Positions 36,041 to 45,945 of a stretch of 64,000 nt of DNA are shown piece by piece. The DNA is from Natrinema marinum. Lineage in GTDB: Archaea > Halobacteriota > Halobacteria > Halobacteriales > Natrialbaceae. How positions within the stretch are numbered: the first letter of the stretch is position 1; every line of letters starts with the position of its first letter. Both the position numbers and the translations under genes were made by a program. Where the stretch lies: NCBI RefSeq assembly GCF_024296685.1, contig NZ_CP100763.1:1984001-2048000 (forward strand), read 5' to 3'. The notes under the pieces are model-generated. The model made no database searches and had not been told where the DNA came from. It worked only from the letters and a program-made list of their open reading frames with translations.

Positions 36041-36050
36041 TTATATATAT
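36041..36050 (+). promoter_or_regulatory. TATA box for the leuA-family gene
   Basis: TTATATATAT lies about 29 bases upstream of the ATG at 36075 and is the strongest A/T box in the gap. It supports a short-leader or leaderless transcript beginning at the frame that is then shifted by the G-run. Confidence 0.6.
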
Positions 36051-36074
36051 CGTCGCACCTGGGATTCAGATACA

Positions 36075-37308
36075 ATGTCTTCACAAGACAGCCCATCCTC
36101 TGACAACAGTCAGGGGGGTCGAGTTCTTCCAGGGCACGTTAGATTCCACTGACGAAATAGAGTCAGCACGTGTCTTCGATACGACCCTCCGGGACGGCGA
36201 GCAGTCGCCCGGCACTTCGTTCTCCTACGACGATAAACGGCAGATCGCGTCCGTTCTGGACGAGATGGGAACCCACGTCATCGAGGCCGGGTTCCCCGTC
36301 AACTCGGACGCCGAGTTTGAGGCCGTTCGTGATATCGCTTCGTCCACCAGTTCGACGACCTGCGGCTTAGCCCGCGTCGTCGACGCTGACATCGAAGCGG
36401 CGCTCGATTCCGGCGTCGAGATGGTGCACACCTTCGTGTCCACCAGCGATGTCCAGATCGAGGATTCGATGCACGCCACCCGCGAGGAGGTCGTCGAACG
36501 CGCAGTCGAGTCGGTCGAACGCATCAAAGAGGCGGGCGTGACCTGCATGTTCTCGCCGATGGATGCGACGCGAACCGACGAGGAGTACCTGATCGAGGTC
36601 ATCGAAGCGGTCTCCGAGGCCGGTACCGACTGGATCAACATCCCGGACACCTGCGGTGTCGCGACGCCGACCCGGTTCAAGGCCATGATCGAGAAGGTCT
36701 GTGCCCACACCGACGCGAAGGTCGACGTCCACACCCACGACGACTTCGGGCTGGCCACCGCCAACGCCTTGGCCGGCATCGAAGCCGGCGCGTCCCAGGC
36801 GCAGGTGTCGGTCAACTCCATCGGGGAGCGGGCCGGCAACGCCGCCTACGAGGAGTACGTGATGGCCGTCGAGTCGCTCTACCAGACCGATACGGGGATC
36901 GACACGACGCGCATCACCGAACTGTCGGAGATCGTCGAGGAGAAGAGCGGGATGGCGACGCCGGGCAACAAGCCCGTCGTCGGCGACAACGCCTTCTCCC
37001 ACGAGAGCGGCATCCACGCCGCCGGCGTCATCGAGAACTCCGATACCTTCGAACCCGGCGTCATGACCCCGGAGATGGTCGGCGCCGAGCGCAAGCTCGT
37101 CATGGGCAAGCACACCGGCACCCACTCGGTACGGGAACGCCTCGTCGAGCGGGGCTTCGAGCCCACCGACGAGCAGGTCAAGGCGGTCACCCGCCGCGTC
37201 AAAGACTACGGGGCAGAGAAGCGCCGCGTCACCGTCGACGTCTTGGAGCGCTTCGCCGAGGAGGCTGGCGTCGAACGCCAGCAGGAGCACGAGGAGGTGC
37301 GCGCCTGA
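36075..37308 (+). CDS. 2-isopropylmalate/citramalate synthase family, frameshifted near the N-terminus
   Basis: The main frame from 36118 encodes an HMGL-like TIM barrel: 'ARVFDTTLRDGEQSPGTSF' carries the catalytic Arg and metal Asp, 'VDVHTHDDFGLATANALAG' the metal His pair, and 'SHESGIHAAGVI' the C-domain. The only promoter-supported ATG (36075) is in another frame, which stops at 36150. Dropping one G from the GGGGGG run at 36113-36118 joins 'MSSQDSPSSDNSQG' to 'VEFFQGTLDSTDE', giving a normal ~410-residue protein. Without this, the first in-frame start (36265) loses the catalytic motif. There is no LeuA regulatory domain, so citramalate synthase is also possible. It heads the BCAA locus. 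Confidence 0.8.
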
Positions 37309-37311
37309 GGG

Positions 37312-37622
37312 ATGTCCTCCCCGTTTGCCACCGGCCGCGAGCCCCTGCTGTCGCGCTCGAGCGACCGGACTCGTAACCATTATGTCCCTCGGGGGAGCTA
37401 CATTGTCAGTAATGACGGTCAGCGCTCCCCTGTCGGCTCGCGTTCGCACGGTCGGCAACGGCGCGCTCGCTCCGATTCGTATTGTAGGGGCGTCCTAGCC
37501 CCACCCTCAGTACCTCGTAGCTTCGGACCGGAATCCGTATCGTTCTCCGAGCGATCAGCAATCCAGCAGATGACACACCACCCTACACCACCCGATCGCC
37601 GCACACCGGCGGGAGGCAATCG
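37312..37622 (+). promoter_or_regulatory. Leader region of ilvB with a possible 28-codon leader ORF
   Basis: About 310 bases precede ilvB. An A/T element near 37376-37383 sits ~30 bases before an ATG at 37412 that opens a 28-codon frame ending at 37498. Eight of its 28 residues are Val, Leu or Ile. A GGGGC/GCCCC stem overlaps its stop codon. The layout could allow translation-dependent control, but no such mechanism is established in haloarchaea. Confidence 0.3.
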
Positions 37623-39443
37623 ATGAGCGAACGCGCAGCAAAGGTCACACCGGAAGAGGAACAGGACGACGACCAGATCACCGACAGCGCCGCGCCCGAC
37701 GCGGCCACCGAGAGCGAGTCGACGACCGACGCCGACGCCGAGACGACGACCGAACCCGTCACCTCGGGCGCCGAGGCCGTCGTCCGCGCGTTAGAGAACG
37801 CGGGCGTCGAGTACGCCTTCGGCGTGCAAGGCGGGGCGATCATGCCCGTCTACGACGCCCTCTACGACTCGGACATCTACCACGTGACGATGGCCCACGA
37901 GCAGGGCGCGGCCCACGCGGCCGACGCCTACGGCATCGTCTCGGGCGAACCGGGCGTCTGTCTGGCGACCTCTGGCCCCGGCGCGACCAACCTCGTCACC
38001 GGCATCGCGGACGCCGACATGGACTCGGATCCGATGGTCGCGCTGACCGGGCAGGTCCCGACGGAGTTCGTCGGCAACGACGCCTTCCAGGAGACAGACA
38101 CCACCGGCGTCACGACGCCGATCACGAAGGACAACACCTTCTCGAGCGACTCGGACCGCGTCGGCAGCGACGTCAGCGAGGCGTTCGCGCTCGCCCGCGA
38201 AGGCCGACCGGGGCCGACCCTGGTCGACCTCCCCAAGGACGTCACCAAGGGCGAGACCGACCGCGAGCCAGACGCCCCGAAAGTGCCCGACACCTACCGC
38301 GTGCAGGAACGGGCCGACCCCGAGATCGTCGACGCCGCGGCCGAGCGGATCGAGACCTCGAACAAACCCGTGATGCTGCTGGGCGGCGGCGTCATCAAAG
38401 GCGAGGCCAGCGAGGCCTGCCGCGAGTTCGCCATCGAACACGAGATTCCGGTCATCACCACGATGCCCGGTATCGGCGCGTTCCCCGAGGACCACGAGCT
38501 GTCCCTCGAGATGGCCGGGATGCACGGCACGGGCTACGCCAACATGGCGATCACCCACTGCGACACGCTGATCGGGATCGGCACCCGGTTCGACGACCGC
38601 CTGACCGGCGGCATCGAGACCTTCGCGCCCGACGCGGAGGTCATCCACGTCGACATCGATCCCGCCGAAATCTCGAAGAACATCCACGCTGACTACCCGC
38701 TGGTCGGCGACGCCGAGACCGTCGTCGAACAGCTGGCCGACGCCGTCGACGCCTCGCCGGAGGCCAAGAAGTGGCGCGCCCAGTGCCAGCAGTGGAAGTC
38801 CGACTACTCGATGGCCTACGAGGCCCCCGAGGACGAGCCGGTCCAGCCGGAGTTCGTCGTCGAGGCGTTAGACGAGGCCACGAGCGACCGCGCGATCGTC
38901 ACGACCGGCGTCGGCCAACACCAGATGTGGGCCTGTCAGTACTGGACCTACACCGAGCCCCGAACCTGGGTCTCGAGTCACGGCCTCGGCGCGATGGGGT
39001 ACGGACTCCCGTCGGCGATCGGCGCACGACTCGCGGCCGACGACGATCAGGAGGTCGTCTGCATCGACGGCGACGGCTCGTTCCTGATGACGCTACAGGG
39101 GCTGTCGGTCGCCGTCCGGGAGAACTTAGACATCACGGTCGCCGTACTCAACAACGAGTACATCGGCATGGTCCGGCAGTGGCAGGACGCCTTCTTCGAG
39201 GGCCGTCACTCTGCCTCGGACTACCACTGGATGCCCGAGTTCGACAAGCTCGCCGAGGCCTTCGGCGCCGCCGGCTTCCGGATCGACGACTACGACGACG
39301 TCGCGGAGACGATCGAGGAAGCGATCGCCTACGACGGCCCGTCGGTGATCGACGTCCACATCGACCCCGACGCCAACGTCTACCCGATGGTGCCGAGCGG
39401 CGGCGACAACGGCCAGTTCGCGCTGACGGAGGACCAGCTATGA
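37623..39443 (+). CDS. ilvB: Acetolactate synthase large subunit
   Basis: This 606-residue ThDP- and FAD-dependent enzyme makes acetolactate or acetohydroxybutyrate in valine/isoleucine synthesis. A ~45-residue acidic Thr/Asp-rich N-terminal extension precedes the core. 'MAHEQGAAHAADAYG' carries the catalytic Glu, 'GDGSFLMTLQGLSVAVRENL' and 'VLNNEYIGMVRQWQ' form the ThDP-Mg site. The stop overlaps the ilvN start (ATGA at 39440), so subunits are translationally coupled. It belongs to the ilvB-ilvN-ilvC-leuC-leuD unit. Confidence 0.96.
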   Translation: MSERAAKVTPEEEQDDDQITDSAAPDAATESESTTDADAETTTEPVTSGAEAVVRALENAGVEYAFGVQGGAIMPVYDALYDSDIYHVTMAHEQGAAHAADAYGIVSGEPGVCLATSGPGATNLVTGIADADMDSDPMVALTGQVPTEFVGNDAFQETDTTGVTTPITKDNTFSSDSDRVGSDVSEAFALAREGRPGPTLVDLPKDVTKGETDREPDAPKVPDTYRVQERADPEIVDAAAERIETSNKPVMLLGGGVIKGEASEACREFAIEHEIPVITTMPGIGAFPEDHELSLEMAGMHGTGYANMAITHCDTLIGIGTRFDDRLTGGIETFAPDAEVIHVDIDPAEISKNIHADYPLVGDAETVVEQLADAVDASPEAKKWRAQCQQWKSDYSMAYEAPEDEPVQPEFVVEALDEATSDRAIVTTGVGQHQMWACQYWTYTEPRTWVSSHGLGAMGYGLPSAIGARLAADDDQEVVCIDGDGSFLMTLQGLSVAVRENLDITVAVLNNEYIGMVRQWQDAFFEGRHSASDYHWMPEFDKLAEAFGAAGFRIDDYDDVAETIEEAIAYDGPSVIDVHIDPDANVYPMVPSGGDNGQFALTEDQL

Positions 39444-40099
39444 AACGTGGATTAGAAGGTCCGAGTCCAGAGGAGCGCCCGACCCCGCGGGGTCGACGCA
39501 ACAAACAGGGTATCCGCATCGACCCCGAGGTCGAGGCGACCTACGAGCCACGACGTACCGTCATCTCGGCGCTGGTCGAACACGAGCCCGGCGTCCTCTC
39601 GGACGTCTCCGGGCTGTTCTCCCGGCGGCAGTTCAACATCGAGAGCCTGACGGTCGGCCCGACCGAGGACGAGGACCTCGCGCGGATCACGATCGTCGTC
39701 GAGGAGCCCGATCCCGGTATCGACCAGGTCGAGAAACAGCTGCGCAAACTCGTGCCGGTCATCTCCGTGCGCGAACTCGAGCCAGACGCGATGCGCCGGG
39801 AACTGGCCCTGATCAAGGTCAACGCCGACCGGCCCGCCGAGGTCGCCGCCGTCGCGGACATGTACGACGGCGAGACCGTCGACTCGAGTCCGGAGACGGC
39901 GACGATCGAGGTGACGGGTGCGCGCCAGAAGATCGAGGCCGCGATCGACACCTTCAGTCAGTTCGGCATTCGAGAGATTTCACGGACCGGGACGACGGCG
40001 CTGGCCCGCGGCACCGACCAGACGGCCGCGCCCGAAGCCGCACAGCCCGCCGACGGGGCGAATCAGGAGACATACACGCAGACAGCTAACGATGACTGA
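39440..40099 (+). CDS. ilvN: Acetolactate synthase regulatory subunit
   Basis: This 219-residue regulatory subunit has an ACT domain ('[20 protein letters not shown]', '[16 protein letters not shown]') at ~38-115 and a second ACT-like half ('[20 protein letters not shown]') to ~185. An acidic Ala/Gln/Thr tail follows. It would give feedback inhibition by branched-chain amino acids. It overlaps ilvB by 4 bases and ilvC by 8 bases. Confidence 0.94.
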   Translation: MKRGLEGPSPEERPTPRGRRNKQGIRIDPEVEATYEPRRTVISALVEHEPGVLSDVSGLFSRRQFNIESLTVGPTEDEDLARITIVVEEPDPGIDQVEKQLRKLVPVISVRELEPDAMRRELALIKVNADRPAEVAAVADMYDGETVDSSPETATIEVTGARQKIEAAIDTFSQFGIREISRTGTTALARGTDQTAAPEAAQPADGANQETYTQTANDD

Positions 40100-41147
40100 C
40101 GAATTCACCACCGACATCTACTACGACGACGACGCTGACGTATCGACGCTCGACGACGAGACCGTGGCCGTACTCGGTTACGGCAGCCAGGGCCACGCCC
40201 ACGCGCTGAACCTTTCGGACAGCGGCGTCGACGTGGTCGTCGGCCTCCGCGAGAGTTCTTCCTCGCGGGACGCCGCCGAGGCCGACGGACTGACCGTCGA
40301 GACGCCCGCCGACGCGGTCGCGCAGGCCTCCTACGTCTCCGTGCTCGTGCCCGACACCGTGCAGGCTGACGTCTACGAGAACGCCATCGAGCCGAACCTC
40401 GAGGCCGGCGATACGCTGCAGTTTGCCCACGGGCTGAACATCCACTACAACCAGATCGAGCCCCCAGAGGGCGTCGACGTGACGATGGTTGCCCCCAAGA
40501 GCCCGGGCCACCTCGTCCGCCGCAACTACGAGAACGACGAGGGGACCCCCGGCCTGCTCGCGGTCTACCAGGACGCGACGGGCGACGCGGAAGAACGCGC
40601 GCTGGCGTACGCGAAGGGGATCGGCTGTACCCGCGCGGGCGTCATCGAGACGACGTTCCAGGAGGAGGTCGAGTCCGACCTCTTCGGCGAGCAGGCCGTC
40701 CTCTGTGGCGGCGTCACCTCGCTGGTCAAACACGGCTACGAGACGCTCGTCGACGCGGGCTACTCGCCGGAGATCGCCTACTTCGAGTGTCTCAACGAGC
40801 TCAAGCTGATCGTCGACCTGATGTACGAAGGCGGCCACGCCGAGATGTGGGACTCCGTCTCCGACACGGCCGAGTACGGCGGCCTCTCGCGGGGCGACCG
40901 CATCGTCGACGAGACGGTTCGCGAGAACATGGAGGAGACGCTCGAGGAGATTCAAAACGGCGAGTTCACCCGCGAGTGGATCCTCGAGAACCAGGCCGGC
41001 CGCCCGAGCTACAACCAGCTCCGGGAGGCCGAGAAGAACCACGAGATCGAGCAGGTCGGCGCGCGACTGCGCGACCTGTTCGCGTGGGCCGAGGACGAAG
41101 CGAGCGAGAACGAAGACGAGTCCGTCCAGGTGCAGGCGGACGACTGA
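40092..41147 (+). CDS. ilvC: Ketol-acid reductoisomerase
   Basis: This 351-residue class I enzyme converts acetolactate to dihydroxyisovalerate. The NADPH-binding loop '[16 protein letters not shown]' lies near residue 27, '[14 protein letters not shown]' near 137 and the catalytic '[11 protein letters not shown]' near 198. The C-terminal knotted domain has '[14 protein letters not shown]'. The last ~15 residues are an acidic tail. It overlaps ilvN by 8 bases. Confidence 0.96.
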   Translation: MTDEFTTDIYYDDDADVSTLDDETVAVLGYGSQGHAHALNLSDSGVDVVVGLRESSSSRDAAEADGLTVETPADAVAQASYVSVLVPDTVQADVYENAIEPNLEAGDTLQFAHGLNIHYNQIEPPEGVDVTMVAPKSPGHLVRRNYENDEGTPGLLAVYQDATGDAEERALAYAKGIGCTRAGVIETTFQEEVESDLFGEQAVLCGGVTSLVKHGYETLVDAGYSPEIAYFECLNELKLIVDLMYEGGHAEMWDSVSDTAEYGGLSRGDRIVDETVRENMEETLEEIQNGEFTREWILENQAGRPSYNQLREAEKNHEIEQVGARLRDLFAWAEDEASENEDESVQVQADD

Positions 41148-41160
41148 GACCGAACCACCA

Positions 41161-41436
41161 ATGAGCGAAGACAATCCGACAGACACGATGGCCGACGTCA
41201 GCCACACGAACCCCCACACCGGGGAGACGGCTGGCCGGCTGTTCGATCGCGGCCCGACCGTCGCAGCCGACGGGGGGACGGACCGTAGCGAACGGACCGC
41301 AACCGATTCGAACGGGCGCACAGACGACGAACCGACCGACACGATGGCGGACGTGGATCACACGCCGCCACAGGACGCCGAGGGCGCGAACCGCGTCTTC
41401 GAGCGCGGCCGAACACCCGTAGAGGACGAGGAATGA
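41161..41436 (+). CDS. Small acidic protein with an internal duplication
   Basis: This 91-residue protein contains two copies of one motif: '[14 protein letters not shown]...RLFDRGPT' (~5-33) and '[14 protein letters not shown]...RVFERGRT' (~57-85), joined by a polar linker. I do not recognise a named family. It sits between ilvC (13-base gap) and leuC (4-base overlap), so it is expressed with the pathway. The duplicated module suggests two equivalent binding sites, perhaps for LeuC/LeuD or IlvC subunits; that is inference. Confidence 0.75.
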   Translation: MSEDNPTDTMADVSHTNPHTGETAGRLFDRGPTVAADGGTDRSERTATDSNGRTDDEPTDTMADVDHTPPQDAEGANRVFERGRTPVEDEE

Positions 41437-42854
41437 GCGAGGGCACGCTGTACGACAAGGTCTGGGATCGCCACAAGGTAACGACGCTGCCGACGGGACA
41501 GGATCAGCTGTTCGTCGGCCTCCACCTCATCCACGAGGTCACGAGTCCGCAGGCGTTCGGGATGCTCCGCGAGCGCGACCTCGAGGTCGCCTTCCCGGAG
41601 CTGACCCACGCGACGGTCGATCACATCGTCCCGACGGCCGACCAGTCTCGGCCCTACGCCGAGGACGCGGCCGAGGAGATGATGTCCGAACTCGAGGAGA
41701 ACGTCCGCGAGGCCGGCATCGACTTCTCGGACCCGACGACGGGCGATCAGGGGATCGTCCACGTCATCGGGCCGGAGCAAGGGCTGACCCAGCCCGGAAA
41801 GACGATCGTCTGTGGCGACAGCCACACCTCGACTCACGGCGCGTTCGGCGCGCTGGCCTTCGGCATCGGGACCTCCCAGATCCGCGACGTGCTCGCGACG
41901 GGCACCGTCGCCATGGAGAAACAGAAGGTCCGCAAGATTCAGGTCGACGGCGAACTCGGCGAGGGCGTCGAAGCGAAGGACATCATCCTCGAGATCATCC
42001 GCCGGCTCGGCACCGAGGGCGGCGTCGGCTACGTCTACGAGTACGCCGGCGAGGCCATCGAGTCGCTGGGGATGGAAGGCCGGATGTCCATCTGTAACAT
42101 GTCCATCGAGGGCGGCGCCCGCGCGGGCTACGTCAACCCCGACGAGACCACCTACGAGTGGCTCGAGGGGACCGACTACTTCCAGGAGAACCCCGAGAAG
42201 TTCGACGAACTCAAACCCTACTGGGAGTCGATCCGCTCCGACGCGGACGCCGAGTACGACGATATCGTCCGGATCGATGCGAACGAACTCGAGCCGGTGG
42301 TCACCTGGGGCACCACGCCCGGGCAGGGCGTCGGCGTCACCCAGCCGATCCCGGCACCCGAGGATTTACCCGAAGACAAGCAGGACACGGCCCGGCGCGC
42401 CCAGGAGCACATGCGCGTCGAGCCCGGCGAGACGATGGAGGGCTACGACATCGACGTCGCCTTCCTCGGCTCCTGTACGAACGCCCGCCTGCCGGACCTG
42501 CGACGCGCCGCCCGGATCGTCGAGGGCCGCGAGGTGGACGACGACGTGCGCGCGATGGTCGTCCCCGGCAGCCAGCGCGTCCAGACGGCCGCCGAGGAGG
42601 AGGGGCTCAAAGATACCTTCGAGGAGGCCGGCTTCGAGTGGCGCAACGCCGGCTGCTCGATGTGTCTCGGCATGAACGAAGACCAGCTCGAGGGCGACGA
42701 GGCCTGTGCCTCCTCCTCGAACCGGAACTTCGTCGGCCGACAGGGCAGCAAGGACGGCCGGACCGTCCTGATGAGCCCGCAGATGGTCGCCGCGGCGGCG
42801 ATCAACGGCGAGGTCTCTGACGTACGCGACCTGAAGGAGGTGAACCTCGCATGA
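41433..42854 (+). CDS. leuC: 3-isopropylmalate dehydratase large subunit
   Basis: This 473-residue aconitase-superfamily subunit binds a [4Fe-4S] cluster: 'GSCTNAR' (~residue 347) and 'CSMCLGMN' (~residue 409) supply the three Cys ligands. '[19 protein letters not shown]' and '[11 protein letters not shown]' are active-site segments. It isomerises isopropylmalate in leucine synthesis, and citraconate in the citramalate route. It overlaps both neighbours by 4 bases. Confidence 0.96.
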   Translation: MSEGTLYDKVWDRHKVTTLPTGQDQLFVGLHLIHEVTSPQAFGMLRERDLEVAFPELTHATVDHIVPTADQSRPYAEDAAEEMMSELEENVREAGIDFSDPTTGDQGIVHVIGPEQGLTQPGKTIVCGDSHTSTHGAFGALAFGIGTSQIRDVLATGTVAMEKQKVRKIQVDGELGEGVEAKDIILEIIRRLGTEGGVGYVYEYAGEAIESLGMEGRMSICNMSIEGGARAGYVNPDETTYEWLEGTDYFQENPEKFDELKPYWESIRSDADAEYDDIVRIDANELEPVVTWGTTPGQGVGVTQPIPAPEDLPEDKQDTARRAQEHMRVEPGETMEGYDIDVAFLGSCTNARLPDLRRAARIVEGREVDDDVRAMVVPGSQRVQTAAEEEGLKDTFEEAGFEWRNAGCSMCLGMNEDQLEGDEACASSSNRNFVGRQGSKDGRTVLMSPQMVAAAAINGEVSDVRDLKEVNLA

Positions 42855-43486
42855 GCGACGAAGTCGAGATTCCCGAGGTCAACTACGTCGCCGGCTCGGG
42901 CGTCCCGATCCGCGGCAACGACATCGACACGGACCAGATCATCCCCGCGCGGTTCATGAAGGTCGTCACCTTCGACGGCCTGGGCGAGTTCGCGTTCTTC
43001 GACCTGCGCTTCGACGACGACGACAACCAGAAGGAGCACCCGTTCAACGAGGACCGCTATCAGGACTCGTCGGTGATGGTCGTCAACTCGAACTTCGGCT
43101 GTGGCTCCTCGCGCGAACACGCCCCGCAGGCGCTGATGCGCTGGGGGATCGACGCGATCATCGGCGAGAGCTTCGCCGAGATCTTCGCGGGCAACTGTCT
43201 GGCCCTCGGCATCCCGACCGTCACGGCCGACAGCGAGACGATCGGGGAACTGCAGGACTGGGTCGACGCGAACCCCGACGGCGAGATCGAGATCGACGTC
43301 GAGGCCGAGGAAGTCACCTACGGTGGGCGGACGATCGACGTCACCGTCGACGAGGCCCAGCGCAAGGCTCTGGTCGAGGGCGTCTGGGACACGACGGCGC
43401 TGATGAAGTCCAACGCCGGCGCGGTCCGAGAGAGAGCTCGAGAGCTGCCGTACGTCGAGGAAAGCGCGATTCCCGAAGCCGAGTAG
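42851..43486 (+). CDS. leuD: 3-isopropylmalate dehydratase small subunit
   Basis: This 211-residue swivel-domain partner of LeuC includes '[16 protein letters not shown]' near residue 23 and '[19 protein letters not shown]' near 80, the family signatures. It overlaps leuC by 4 bases, so the heterodimer subunits are coupled. It is the last gene of the contiguous unit; leuB follows only after 2.5 kb. Confidence 0.95.
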   Translation: MSDEVEIPEVNYVAGSGVPIRGNDIDTDQIIPARFMKVVTFDGLGEFAFFDLRFDDDDNQKEHPFNEDRYQDSSVMVVNSNFGCGSSREHAPQALMRWGIDAIIGESFAEIFAGNCLALGIPTVTADSETIGELQDWVDANPDGEIEIDVEAEEVTYGGRTIDVTVDEAQRKALVEGVWDTTALMKSNAGAVRERARELPYVEESAIPEAE

Positions 43487-43663
43487 CGCGTTCCGACGCC
43501 CATTTCGCGGCTCGGTTTCGACTGTTCGTCGCGCTCGTTTCTCCAGCCGCTCGAGCGAGGCGTACCGACTCGAGCCGCGTCATGGTCCATGGTATCACGC
43601 CGGAACCGGCAGGTCCGTACCGACATCGCGAGATACTTCGGCGCCAGGCCGGTATCCTGTCCT

Positions 43664-44578
43664 ATGTCTCGGTCCTTCGACGCACCGCTTTTCGTGGTGC
43701 TCGCCGTTCTCTGGGGATTTTCCTTTCCCGCGATCTCGGTCGGTCTCGAGTCGCTGCCGCCGCTGCTCTTCGCGGCCGCCCGCTACGACATCGCCGCGGT
43801 CCTGTTGCTGGGCGCGGCCGTCGTCCGGGTCGAGCGGTGGCGACCGACGGCGCGGAAGGATCTAGCGGCCATCGCCGGCGGCGGCGTCTTCCTGATCGCC
43901 GGTAACGGCCTGCTCTTTCTCGGCCAGCAGACGGTCCCGAGCGGCGTCGCCGCGATCCTGCAGGGACTCGTACCGATCATCACCGCGCTCTGGGCGATCC
44001 CGCTGCTGGGCGAGCGCCTCTCGGGGCTCGGTGCTGTCGGCGCCGCGATCGGCTTTCTGGGCGTCGGCCTCATCGTCCAGCCCGATCCGGGGAACCTGCT
44101 GGCCGGCGACACCGCCGCGCGGCTGCTCATCGTCGGCCAGGTCTGCAGCGTCTCGCTGGGAGGGGTCCTGATACAGCGGGCCGATCCGACCCTCGAGCAG
44201 CTGCCGCTGGTCGGCTGGTCGATGCTCGTCGGCGGCCTCGTCTTGCACACGGTCAGCGCCGGGTTCGGCGAGGGACTCGGTGCGGCCGTGTTCGACCCGC
44301 TGTCGCTGGCCGCCCTGCTCTATCTCGGCGTCTTCGCGACCGCGGTCGCGTTCATGATCTACTTCGGGATCCTCGAGCGCCACGGTGCGTTCGAGGCGGC
44401 GCTGATCGGCTACCTGGTGCCGATCGTCGCGACAGTCGCCGGCGTAGTCCTGCTCGACGAGTCGATCGGCGCGCTGACGGTCGGCGGGTTCGCGCTGGTC
44501 GCCGTCGGCTTCGTCCTGCTCAAGCGCCGCGCGATCGCCGACGCGGTCGGGGTCTCGAGCGGCGTCGGCAGTCCCTGA
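43664..44578 (+). CDS. EamA/DMT-family transporter
   Basis: This 304-residue protein has ten predicted transmembrane helices in two EamA repeats; 'AVLWGFSFPAISVGLESLPP' opens the first and 'GWSMLVGGLVLHTVSAGFGEG' the second. It is probably a metabolite or amino-acid exporter in the cytoplasmic membrane. It lies between leuD and leuB, which makes export of branched-chain products conceivable. The ATG at 43664 is chosen as the position at which the first helix begins. Confidence 0.87.
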   Translation: MSRSFDAPLFVVLAVLWGFSFPAISVGLESLPPLLFAAARYDIAAVLLLGAAVVRVERWRPTARKDLAAIAGGGVFLIAGNGLLFLGQQTVPSGVAAILQGLVPIITALWAIPLLGERLSGLGAVGAAIGFLGVGLIVQPDPGNLLAGDTAARLLIVGQVCSVSLGGVLIQRADPTLEQLPLVGWSMLVGGLVLHTVSAGFGEGLGAAVFDPLSLAALLYLGVFATAVAFMIYFGILERHGAFEAALIGYLVPIVATVAGVVLLDESIGALTVGGFALVAVGFVLLKRRAIADAVGVSSGVGSP

Positions 44579-44601
44579 GCGGCGACAGACCCCGTCGTCG
44601 C

Positions 44602-45090
44602 TCATCCGCAACGGCACTCGTGACGCTTCGACGATTGGTTGACCACGTACTCGTGCGTCTCCGACGCGAGTTCGAACAACAGTTGCGCGCGTTCTCTCGC
44701 GGCGAGCCCGTCCTGGTAGTACGTCTTCGCTCGATGGTTTCGCCACAGGTCCTGCAGATTTTCGGCGACGTGTTCCGAGAGAATACCGCGTCTGGTTGCG
44801 TCCGCGTACACGCCGGGATGCGTTCCCGGCAAATCCCTCGGTTCGACACCGCCCTCGAGTAGTTTGAATTCGATGACCCGTTCGATGGCGACGAACGATG
44901 CCTCGATCACGAGCGTGTAGTATCCTTGTTCGAGAAGCGCCGCTGCTCCGGCGAGTAGTCGACATGACTTCCGGAGCTGAAGGAGGTCCGCTTCGTTCGT
45001 CTCCAACCCGGTTTCGATCTCGTCCGGTCGACGGTCGAACGCGGCCTGCACCTCATCTATCAGCGTCTCGATTCGAGTACTACTCATCAC
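44602..45090 (-). CDS. HEPN-domain protein (toxin of an MNT-HEPN pair)
   Basis: This 162-residue helical protein resembles HEPN nucleases ('GAAALLEQGYYTLVIEASFVAIERVIEF'-type core in two blocks, and 'DLWRNHRAKTYYQDG'). The active R-x4-6-H-x-Y motif is present only in altered form: the Arg and Tyr of 'RNHRAKTYY' are kept, but the His position is Thr. It overlaps the upstream MNT gene by 11 bases, the arrangement of MntA-HepT toxin-antitoxin pairs. It may be a weakened RNase. Confidence 0.72.
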   Translation of the reverse strand: MMSSTRIETLIDEVQAAFDRRPDEIETGLETNEADLLQLRKSCRLLAGAAALLEQGYYTLVIEASFVAIERVIEFKLLEGGVEPRDLPGTHPGVYADATRRGILSEHVAENLQDLWRNHRAKTYYQDGLAARERAQLLFELASETHEYVVNQSSKRHECRCG

Positions 45091-45769
45091 TCATCACTTC
45101 TTTTCTGACTCGATGGAACTCCTCACCGCCTCGGACGGTGATCCCTTCCCGAAATACTTCTCGGAGTTTTTCACCCGCGCGCTGTGCACTCTCGACGGTT
45201 TCGACGAACGGTTCGAACGTGTACCGATCGCCATCGAAGCGCTCCTCTCCAAGTTCGGTCGCGATGTGAGAGACGATACGGCGAGCGACGGTTCGGTCGC
45301 CGTCGACGAGGACGAACACATCGATGTCGCTCTTCCGGTCGGCCTCACCGCGAGCGACGCTCCCAAAGATGAGTAACCCAAGCAGCCGATCAATCTCGTC
45401 GGCTTCCTCGGCTGCATCCTCGACTCGCCGGACGAATGCTCGAACAGGTTCGTGGTATTCCGTCTGCTCGATAGCGAGAACAGGATCGTCTTTCTCGAGA
45501 TGGTTCGGATCGATGGCGACGTACTTCCGTTGTGTCGTCTCACGTATCTCGACGACATCGAGTTCTTCGAGCAGGTCGATCGCTCGCCAGACAGTCGATC
45601 GACTGTGGTCCGTTTCGCTGGCGAGCTCTGCTATCGTGAATTCCGATTCGTGGGCGTCAACGAGCAGTCGTAACAGGTCGTCCGCAGCACGAAATCTGAA
45701 TATCTTCGTATCGTCTCCGGGTTGGAGACGCAGACAAACTCGTGTTTGGTGTTTCATCTCGTCGGACAC
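45080..45769 (-). CDS. HTH-MNT nucleotidyltransferase (antitoxin of the MNT-HEPN pair)
   Basis: This 229-residue protein fuses an N-terminal winged-helix domain ('FTIAELASETDHSRSTVWRAIDLLE', two blocks, ~residues 43-70) to a minimal nucleotidyltransferase. The latter has 'IFGSVARGEADRKSDIDVFV' (~residue 133), the GSx10DxD motif of MntA. MntA proteins AMPylate the HEPN toxin; the HTH probably gives autoregulation. A TATA-like CTTTATACC at ~45790-45798 supports a start at the GTG 45769 (or the ATG 45757). Confidence 0.8.
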   Translation of the reverse strand: MSDEMKHQTRVCLRLQPGDDTKIFRFRAADDLLRLLVDAHESEFTIAELASETDHSRSTVWRAIDLLEELDVVEIRETTQRKYVAIDPNHLEKDDPVLAIEQTEYHEPVRAFVRRVEDAAEEADEIDRLLGLLIFGSVARGEADRKSDIDVFVLVDGDRTVARRIVSHIATELGEERFDGDRYTFEPFVETVESAQRAGEKLREVFREGITVRGGEEFHRVRKEVMSDE

Positions 45770-45945
45770 TGTCCTATTATCTGCAACGAGGTATAAAGAT
45801 TGGCGCGAAGAGGCCTACTTTCTGACCGAGCGCGTGACCGGTTTCGACTATCAACGCTCGCGACCGCGAGGCGCAACCGATGTCGTCGGCCGCTCCCGCT
45901 ACCGGTATCGATACGCTCTTTTCGGCCCCCCGTCGATGTTCGGGC

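Larger units (their letters stand above)
35608..36074. other. Intergenic region upstream of the BCAA locus
   Basis: About 470 bases. I see no supported gene. The left half is GC-rich with no recognisable coding similarity. The right third is AT-richer and holds a palindrome (35993-36005) and a TATA box (36041-36050) for the leuA-family gene. Confidence 0.6.

Noticed and set aside
36100-36150. Programmed ribosomal frameshifting in the leuA-family gene
   Set aside because: A G6 run alone is not a known archaeal slippery signal, and no following structure stands out. Sequencing error or simple mutation is the more economical reading.
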